A DNA stretch of 10,409 nt from JBGPIK01 sp041484845. Its GTDB lineage: Bacteria > Desulfobacterota > Binatia > UBA9968. The position numbers and the translations under genes are program-made. Within the stretch, counting starts at the first letter, position 1; each line of letters opens with the position of its first letter. This document shows positions 6,355 to 10,409 of the stretch, one piece after another. The notes beneath the pieces were generated by a model. The model searched no databases. It saw only the letters and a list, made by a program, of their open reading frames with translations, and was not told where the DNA came from. The stretch is from the NCBI GenBank assembly GCA_041484845.1, contig JBGPIK010000238.1:1-10409 (forward strand), given 5' to 3'.

Positions 6355-6749
6355 TGCTGCAGTACATGCTCAACACAGACACGGTGAGCTTTGCTCTCCG
6401 CGGTCAGGGGCGAGTCGGGGCGCGTCTGCTCGAACACCGGCCCTCACAACTCTGCATGAGCTCGATTACGCTCGCGGAACTACGCTTCGGCGCCGAGGCG
6501 AGGCGATCGCAGAAGCTGCACAACCTGATCAGCACCTTTGCGGAAACTATAGCGGTTGTCCCCTTCGATCAGCCTGCGGCGGATCGTTTTGCCGCCGTCG
6601 CCGCCTCACTGGCTCGCCGCGGCGTGCCCATCGGGACGTTCGACACCCTCATGGCTGCCCATGCCCTGTCGTTGGGATTGATATTCGTGACGAACAACGC
6701 AAAGCATTTCGGACGGGTCGTGGGGCTCAAGACGGAGAACTGGGTATGA
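6354..6749 (+). CDS. vapC: VapC PIN-domain toxin with an Asn at the first catalytic position
   Basis: 131-residue PIN-domain protein, normally an Mg2+-dependent RNase toxin. Seen: N-terminal YMLNTDTVSFALRG, a helix with SSITLAELRFGAEAR (conserved E42), FDTLMAAHALSLGL (D97) and FVTNNAKHFGRVVGLKTENW, all in the usual order and length. The family motif is L-D-T-[ND]; here residue 7 is Asn (AAC, 6372-6374), so the first metal-binding Asp is missing, although D9 is retained. This may be an attenuated or dead toxin. The final third is closely related at DNA level to the broken copy at 8358-8534. A RAYT tail begins a few bases after the stop. Confidence 0.9.
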   Translation: MLQYMLNTDTVSFALRGQGRVGARLLEHRPSQLCMSSITLAELRFGAEARRSQKLHNLISTFAETIAVVPFDQPAADRFAAVAASLARRGVPIGTFDTLMAAHALSLGLIFVTNNAKHFGRVVGLKTENWV

Positions 6750-6755
6750 CGTCGC

Positions 6756-6868
6756 GCAGTGAGGTCGACGTTCGATCGTGAAGACTGGATGATCAAAAAT
6801 TGCGAAACAACTTGTCGTTGAGTCGACGTTAAATCCCCGCGGTCGGCCAAAACGTTCATGAAAAGACT
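6756..6868 (+). pseudogene. C-terminal scar of a RAYT transposase, copy B
   Basis: Related to copy A (4335-4447) over its length, including a shared run TCGACGTTAAATCCCCGCGG. After correcting one extra A near 6795-6799 it reads MIKIAKQLVVESTLNPRGRP and then KRS and a stop. That is the RAYT tail, but here it carries a frameshift. It abuts the 3' end of vapC. No matching N-terminal half lies upstream, so it is a relic. Confidence 0.65.
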
Positions 6869-6982
6869 TCCGACCCCCTTGTCTCCGTTGGCTTGCTCAT
6901 CGGAGTCCCTCAACCAAACCATCGATTTGATAGCGTGGCGGGTGTAGCGGGCGTTAAGCAGCTTAGTGCCACTCTTCAATTG

Positions 6983-7066
6983 ACCAGCGCCCGTGTGCGC
7001 GTCGCGGCATATTGTTTGATGCCCAATCATTTTCATCTTGCGCTGTGGCCTTACGGGGATGCCAAA
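6983..7066 (+). pseudogene. RAYT fragment carrying the HUH motif
   Basis: Seen: TSARVRVAAYCLMPNHFHLA followed by LWPYGDA. It matches the RAYT/Y1_Tnp segment that holds the metal-binding His-hydrophobic-His (HFH, codons 7028-7036). The catalytic Tyr region does not follow: a stop comes soon after GDAKHS, and I recognise nothing transposase-like upstream. It lies after, not before, the C-terminal scar of copy B, so the two are not one simple gene. It represents a different copy or a rearrangement. Confidence 0.65.
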
Positions 7067-7152
7067 CACTCCTGAATCGCCTGATTGGTTTTCGTGCGCC
7101 CTGTATTAGAGCAAGGCGCGAACTTTGTCATTCTTTAGGGACACGTGTCGGG

Positions 7153-8172
7153 CTAGCTGCCAACTCTTTTTTTCATCTCCGGCAAGAATCCGCTCTCCTC
7201 GAGATTAGCGACGAAGCTTCGGTCAAGAAGCTGATTCAAATCAGCCTGGCCCGCATTTGGGTTCACTTGGGAGATAATCCGCTGTATGGTTTTCCATGCC
7301 TCGGGCTTCGGGTCCACTTCCAGAGTGGCGGTTCGACGTAGCACGTCGTAGGACGCTTCAGTATCTTCCACTTTCTGAAAGAGCAGGTTTTTCTTAAGAG
7401 TCTGCATGACGTTTGCTTTGTTCTTTGTGTCATGAAGATAGACAACGGCTTCAACCATCCCCTGAACGAGGCGCAAGGCCACATCGCGGGACCGAAGAAT
7501 GAAATCCCTCTGGGCGCAAAGGCCTGTGACCTGAAGGGCGCCTTTAAGCTCACCCGCGTCGGCCAACGAGTGATATCCCGCCCTCTTCGCGACCTCGCTA
7601 AAGCTGTAGGGCAGGACCGACGCATCGACCTGACCCGTGATCAGAGCCTGCGTGATCGTGGCGGTATCGCCGATGACTCTAAGTTTAAGCTGGTACTTCT
7701 CAGGCTCTATATTAAGATGGTCTAAGAGAAGCATGGTCTGCAGCCAATATCCCCCGCCAATGCTCTGGACCCCGAAAGTTTTGCCGCGAAGCTCTTCCAG
7801 AGACTTGATCTCTTTACGGGTCATGAGGTGGCGCGCTATTCGATTCACCGGAAAGGCCATGCAGCTAATCTTCATCCCGGCTGAAACCGCGTTTATCGCG
7901 CTGGAAGACGCCGTATAAACAACCTGCACACTGCCTGACCCGAGGGTTGCCATCAGAACAGGGCCGCTGCGGACCTGAAGCATGCTGACATCCAGTCCTC
8001 TCTTTTTAAACAACCCCGACTCAATCCCGACCCACATGGGCGCCGCGGACTCATTGTGCCCGGCATAGGCCACCAAAACTCTTTCGTCCGCTTGCGCAGA
8101 AATGGCCAGCGCGCCACTAGCAATGCTGATCGCTATGATGATCCATGCCCGAACTTTCCTCGTAAATGACAT
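7153..8172 (-). CDS. Periplasmic ABC solute-binding protein, NMT1/SsuA (NitT/TauT) type
   Basis: 339-residue periplasmic substrate-binding protein of the NMT1/THI5-like group, which delivers nitrate, sulfonates, taurine, pyrimidine precursors or unknown ligands to ABC importers. Seen: a signal peptide (positively charged SFTRKVR, hydrophobic WIIIAISIASGALAI, cleavage near AQA-DE). The mature protein opens with RVLVAYAGHNESAAPMWVGI, followed by GLFKKRGLDV, GSGSVQVVYTASSSAINAV, LEELRGKTFGVQSIGGGYW and ALITGQVDASVLP, all typical of this fold. I chose ATG 8172 because GGAGGA (8178-8183) lies five bases upstream and the signal peptide starts there; an earlier in-frame start (8238) adds 22 residues without a signal. 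No permease or ATPase is nearby, so the ligand is unknown. The gene is bracketed by vapC/RAYT scars. Confidence 0.92.
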   Translation of the reverse strand: MSFTRKVRAWIIIAISIASGALAISAQADERVLVAYAGHNESAAPMWVGIESGLFKKRGLDVSMLQVRSGPVLMATLGSGSVQVVYTASSSAINAVSAGMKISCMAFPVNRIARHLMTRKEIKSLEELRGKTFGVQSIGGGYWLQTMLLLDHLNIEPEKYQLKLRVIGDTATITQALITGQVDASVLPYSFSEVAKRAGYHSLADAGELKGALQVTGLCAQRDFILRSRDVALRLVQGMVEAVVYLHDTKNKANVMQTLKKNLLFQKVEDTEASYDVLRRTATLEVDPKPEAWKTIQRIISQVNPNAGQADLNQLLDRSFVANLEESGFLPEMKKRVGS

Positions 8173-8177
8173 AGCTT

Positions 8178-8183
8178 TCCTCC
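8178..8183 (-). promoter_or_regulatory. Ribosome binding site of the solute-binding protein gene
   Basis: GGAGGA, read on the minus strand, lies five bases before ATG 8172. It is the strongest Shine-Dalgarno sequence in the window and decides the start. Confidence 0.75.
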
Positions 8184-8242
8184 CGCTGGGAAGGTTATGC
8201 TGCATCAGCGTCTGAACGCTTGGCAGCTTCGACGTCACGGCG

Positions 8243-8276
8243 CTATCTCTACATTGAGCTCTGTGAGATAGTCAAC
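8243..8276 (-). promoter_or_regulatory. Candidate promoter and operator of the solute-binding protein gene
   Basis: Read on the minus strand, TTGACT (8275-8270) is followed 18 bases later by a weak TAGAGA (8251-8246). CTATCTC (8243-8249) and GAGATAG (8265-8271) form a 7-bp inverted repeat with a 15-base gap, overlapping both boxes. It lies about 70 bases before the start codon. The -10 is poor, so this is a candidate only. Confidence 0.35.
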
Positions 8277-8357
8277 ACGAAAATGCGCAGACGTGAGGTA
8301 TTCAGATCTCGATAGTAAGACGTTTTGGCGTCAAATCTACTCTTCGCTCACGTGGAC

Positions 8358-8534
8358 CGGCGGCCAATCTTTTGCCGCCGTCGCCGTATCATTGACTCGC
8401 CGCGGGGTGCCGAACGGGATATTCGACACCCTCATGGCTGCCCATGCGCTGTCATTGGGATTGATATTCGTAACGAACAACGCGAAGCATTTTTCAGAAG
8501 GGTCGTTGGGCTTAAGACGGAAACTGGTTATGAC
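8358..8534 (+). pseudogene. Decayed 3' fragment of a vapC, related to the intact vapC
   Basis: Seen: SFAAVAVSLTRRGVPNG, then IFDTLMAAHALSLGLIFVTN, then NAKHF. It is almost the same as residues 79-119 of the VapC at 6354-6749. By eye I count about 13 differences over about 125 aligned bases at DNA level. After NAKHF an indel shifts the frame; the original end, read as RVVGLKTETGYD, lies in another frame. The N-terminal two thirds, with the first acidic residues, are missing. No vapB is next to it. A RAYT tail follows, as it does after the intact copy. Confidence 0.75.
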
Positions 8535-8540
8535 ACCGCC

Positions 8541-8598
8541 CCAGCGAGCCCGCCCGTTCGGTCGTGAAAAATGAAGGATCAAACTTGTAAAAGAACTT
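8541..8598 (+). pseudogene. Short RAYT tail scar, copy C
   Basis: Reads QRARPFGREK and then a stop (TGA), matching the QRGRPFG..W part of the RAYT tail; the following bases still resemble copy B (GATCAAA, then AACTT). It follows the decayed vapC fragment with the same order and spacing as copy B follows vapC. Its end touches the stop codon of the amidohydrolase gene on the other strand. Confidence 0.5.
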
Positions 8599-10045
8599 AG
8601 CTTTTTCTCGTAGGAAACGCCGGCGGAATAATGTCTTCCACCGTCCGGCCGCTCCAGTCGCATCCTGCCCAATTGTCCCAAGCTCTTTTGGCTCCCTGTT
8701 CCGCTTGGGCGAACAGCTCATCTTCGTCGATTCGCGTCGAGCGGCCTTTCTCGATGACGATTTCGCCGTTGACGATAACGGTTTCGACATCGGCGCCGCT
8801 GCCATACTCAACCAGCGCGTTGATCGGATCACGCGCGGGACCGTAGCGGGTCGTCCGCAAGTTAATGACGACGACATCCGCCTTTGCGCCAACCGTAAGC
8901 CGGCCGAGATCGGATCGACCCAACGCATCGGCGCCGCCAATGGTCGCGGCGTTGAAAATAGCCGCGGGACGGGCGCCGGAAGCATTCTTGTCCACCAGGC
9001 GCGAAATCAACGAGGCGTAGCGCATCTCCGAAACAATATCCAAGGGATAGGTGTCGGTTCCTAAACCCATCCTTACACCGGCTTCCAGGTACTGGTCGAA
9101 GGACTCCATGGCAAACGCCATCTTGGCGCATTTGTGCGGGCAGTGGCCGACAGTCGTCCCCGATTCGGCGAGCAATTCCAATTCGTCTCCGCGCGGATAA
9201 TCGACTCGCGAGTGGCCGCCGGTGATCGCCATGTGGCCGATTGTCGTCCGGGGCCCGAGTATTCCGGCGTCCGCGAGATATTCAACCACCGGCTTGCGAT
9301 ATGTATTGAGTATCTGCAGGAACTCGCGCAAATTGCCGCCGGCGTGAATGTGAATCGGAACGTTCAACTCTTGAGCCGCTGCCACGCTCTCATTCAGTAA
9401 CGAAGGCTCGCACGTTTCAGCTTGCGCCGGATTTAGAATGCCCTGAAGCCTGCCGTCGTGCGCGCCCTGGTATTGCTTGATAAACTCAACGGCGCGTTTC
9501 AGTCCCGGACGTCCCTTGTCCTCGCGCTCTTCGTAATAATGACGCCCCTGCGCATCGGTGAAAATATCATGACTGCGATACGGCGGGCTGAAGAAGACGC
9601 GGCCGCCTAGCTGGCCGACAATGGCGACATAATCGTCCAATGCGCCCGGGCCGCCGCCAGGATCCAAGACCGTCGTTGCGCCGTTGCGCAGCGCACTGAA
9701 TAATGCGTATTTTCTTCCCAGTGCCACGGCCGGCGCCGGAGGCGGCGTCACCTTCTCCTTGAGAGGCGCCCCGAAGACAAACCAGTTCGCTGCAAGATAG
9801 TCTTTTCGCGTCACGTCAGCGAGCAGGTAATCGCCGGCATTGAGCTGCGAGTGCACGTGGAGGTTTACAAATCCGGGGCAGACAATTTTTCCGGAAGCGT
9901 CGATGATCCTGTCCGCCGGTTGCGATTTGTCCGTGCCCACCGCTTTGATGGAGTTTCCTTCAACCAAGACCGATCCATCGGGAATAATCTCATGGCCGTG
10001 GCCGGACCAGCCCACGACGACCCCACCGTCGATTCTGAGTTTCAT
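8597..10045 (-). CDS. Amidohydrolase family protein, subtype III (ATZ/TRZ-like)
   Basis: 482-residue metal-dependent hydrolase of the AtzA/TrzN/SAH-deaminase branch of the amidohydrolase superfamily. Seen: an N-terminal beta-sandwich (about 1-55), then PGFVNLHVHS (H63, H65) as the first metal ligands, HIHAGG (H232, H234), GHMAITGGHS (H271) and GLGTDTYPLD (D331), with HCPHKCAKMA and SEMRYASLIS in the usual places, and a closing beta-sandwich with KADVVVINL and VIVNGEIV. One mononuclear metal site is expected. The usual HxHxxE glutamate is Gly (G237), so the chemistry may differ from typical deaminases. ATG 10045 has a moderate GAGGG upstream. Substrate is unknown; cyclic amide, N-heterocycle deamination or dechlorination is typical of relatives. 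Its role with the neighbouring transporter protein is only suggestive. Confidence 0.9.
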   Translation of the reverse strand: MKLRIDGGVVVGWSGHGHEIIPDGSVLVEGNSIKAVGTDKSQPADRIIDASGKIVCPGFVNLHVHSQLNAGDYLLADVTRKDYLAANWFVFGAPLKEKVTPPPAPAVALGRKYALFSALRNGATTVLDPGGGPGALDDYVAIVGQLGGRVFFSPPYRSHDIFTDAQGRHYYEEREDKGRPGLKRAVEFIKQYQGAHDGRLQGILNPAQAETCEPSLLNESVAAAQELNVPIHIHAGGNLREFLQILNTYRKPVVEYLADAGILGPRTTIGHMAITGGHSRVDYPRGDELELLAESGTTVGHCPHKCAKMAFAMESFDQYLEAGVRMGLGTDTYPLDIVSEMRYASLISRLVDKNASGARPAAIFNAATIGGADALGRSDLGRLTVGAKADVVVINLRTTRYGPARDPINALVEYGSGADVETVIVNGEIVIEKGRSTRIDEDELFAQAEQGAKRAWDNWAGCDWSGRTVEDIIPPAFPTRKS

Positions 10046-10278
10046 TCTTAAGCCCTCTGCCTGAGTGATCGGTTATACAGATCCTGCCACCGTCTGCGTA
10101 TCATCTTCTTTCCCGTGCAGGGCGTACGAGTGTCCTATCCCAGAAACACGCTACATAATTTGCGTCTCAATCCTCCCAAAAATCTCCCCTTCCCCTCTTT
10201 TCCAAAGCCTGCCCTGAGTTCATCGAAGGGAGGGGTTAGAGTCCTACGGAGAATATTCCCCCTTTGAAAAACTAATCG
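10046..10278. other. Intergenic region with a short dispersed-type repeat
   Basis: No gene seen. A short sequence GCCCTGAGTTCATCGAAGGG (10211-10230), with CCCT/AGGG ends, looks like another commonly dispersed motif of environmental genomes, by memory. I see no convincing promoter for the amidohydrolase gene here, although one must lie nearby. Confidence 0.4.
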
Positions 10279-10409
10279 TTAGCCGTAATCCGGTTTGCTA
10301 GACACGGGGGGTGAGATTAGATGTGGAGCAAAGTTGAGCGCCATGAATTTCCATGTTTGGGCAATGTCATCGAGACGTTGGATTCCCAACCAAAGAGACT
10401 TTGTTCCAG
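10279..10409 (-). CDS. Possible transposase C-terminus, running off the right edge
   Basis: A frame open from the right edge to a TAA at 10281-10279 gives 42 residues. The middle reads LWLGIQRLDDIAQTWKF, which resembles the C-terminal 'LW.GLQRL.DI...W' segment of some IS4-like transposases, recalled from memory. The end reads PPVSSKPDYG. Too short for a firm call; it could be a spurious frame. Confidence 0.35.
   Translation of the reverse strand, partial: GTKSLWLGIQRLDDIAQTWKFMALNFAPHLISPPVSSKPDYG

Noticed and set aside
6569..7069. A 166-codon minus-strand open frame
   Set aside because: It spans vapC antisense, a RAYT scar and the HUH fragment; no family resemblance.
7140..7149. Perfect palindrome GACACGTGTC just after the solute-binding gene
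   Set aside because: It could be a binding site or weak hairpin, but it is short, has no T run and no gene downstream that it would regulate.
8173..8238. Longer N-terminus for the solute-binding protein
   Set aside because: The strong Shine-Dalgarno sequence and the signal peptide both favour ATG 8172.
8293..8574. Intact 93-residue gene over the second vapC region
   Set aside because: It lacks the PIN N-terminus and changes frame after NAKHF relative to the intact copy, so it is a pseudogene fragment.

Overview
The window looks like an accessory region of an uncultured, Deltaproteobacteria-like genome. Lineages such as Binatia/Desulfobacterota_B, Rokubacteria or Tectomicrobia would fit. That placement is inference only: it rests on a fused FeS/NrfD subunit, a solitary NMT1-type solute-binding protein, a divergent amidohydrolase, several toxin-antitoxin (TA) genes and scattered RAYT remnants. 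There is no rRNA or other taxonomic marker, and I see no tRNA or CRISPR array.

Left part (1-4100, all minus strand): a two-gene redox operon. The upstream gene (2577-4100) fuses a four-cluster ferredoxin domain to an NrfD-like quinone-interacting membrane domain. It is followed after 15 bases by a large molybdopterin oxidoreductase (1-2561, running off the left edge). Together they should form a membrane-bound molybdoenzyme exchanging electrons with the quinone pool. Neither protein shows a Tat signal. The fourth FeS motif of the fusion has Asp where a Cys is expected.

Middle part (about 4240-7070, plus strand): a small island of TA genes and transposase debris. In order it holds a RAYT C-terminal scar, a PF09720-type antitoxin with a RelE/ParE toxin (4-base overlap), a BrnA-like antitoxin without a BrnT partner, a nested-palindrome interspersed repeat, an unrecognised 92-residue protein, a vapBC pair whose VapC has Asn in place of the first catalytic Asp, a second RAYT C-terminal scar and a RAYT HUH-motif scar. 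Both TA operons have a promoter whose -10 box lies six bases before the ATG, which suggests leaderless transcripts.

Right part (7153-10409): a solitary periplasmic NMT1/SsuA-like solute-binding protein on the minus strand. It is flanked on both sides by related segments made of the vapC 3' end joined to a RAYT tail (intact at 6354-6868, decayed at 8358-8598). Beyond lies a minus-strand subtype III amidohydrolase that keeps the metal ligands but lacks the usual HxHxxE glutamate. A possible transposase C-terminus runs off the right edge.

I see no complete, clearly new multi-gene system. The most promising leads are the Asp-substituted FeS/NrfD fusion, the three-gene TA cluster with an orphan BrnA, the D7N VapC, and the duplicated vapC-RAYT scars bracketing the solute-binding gene.
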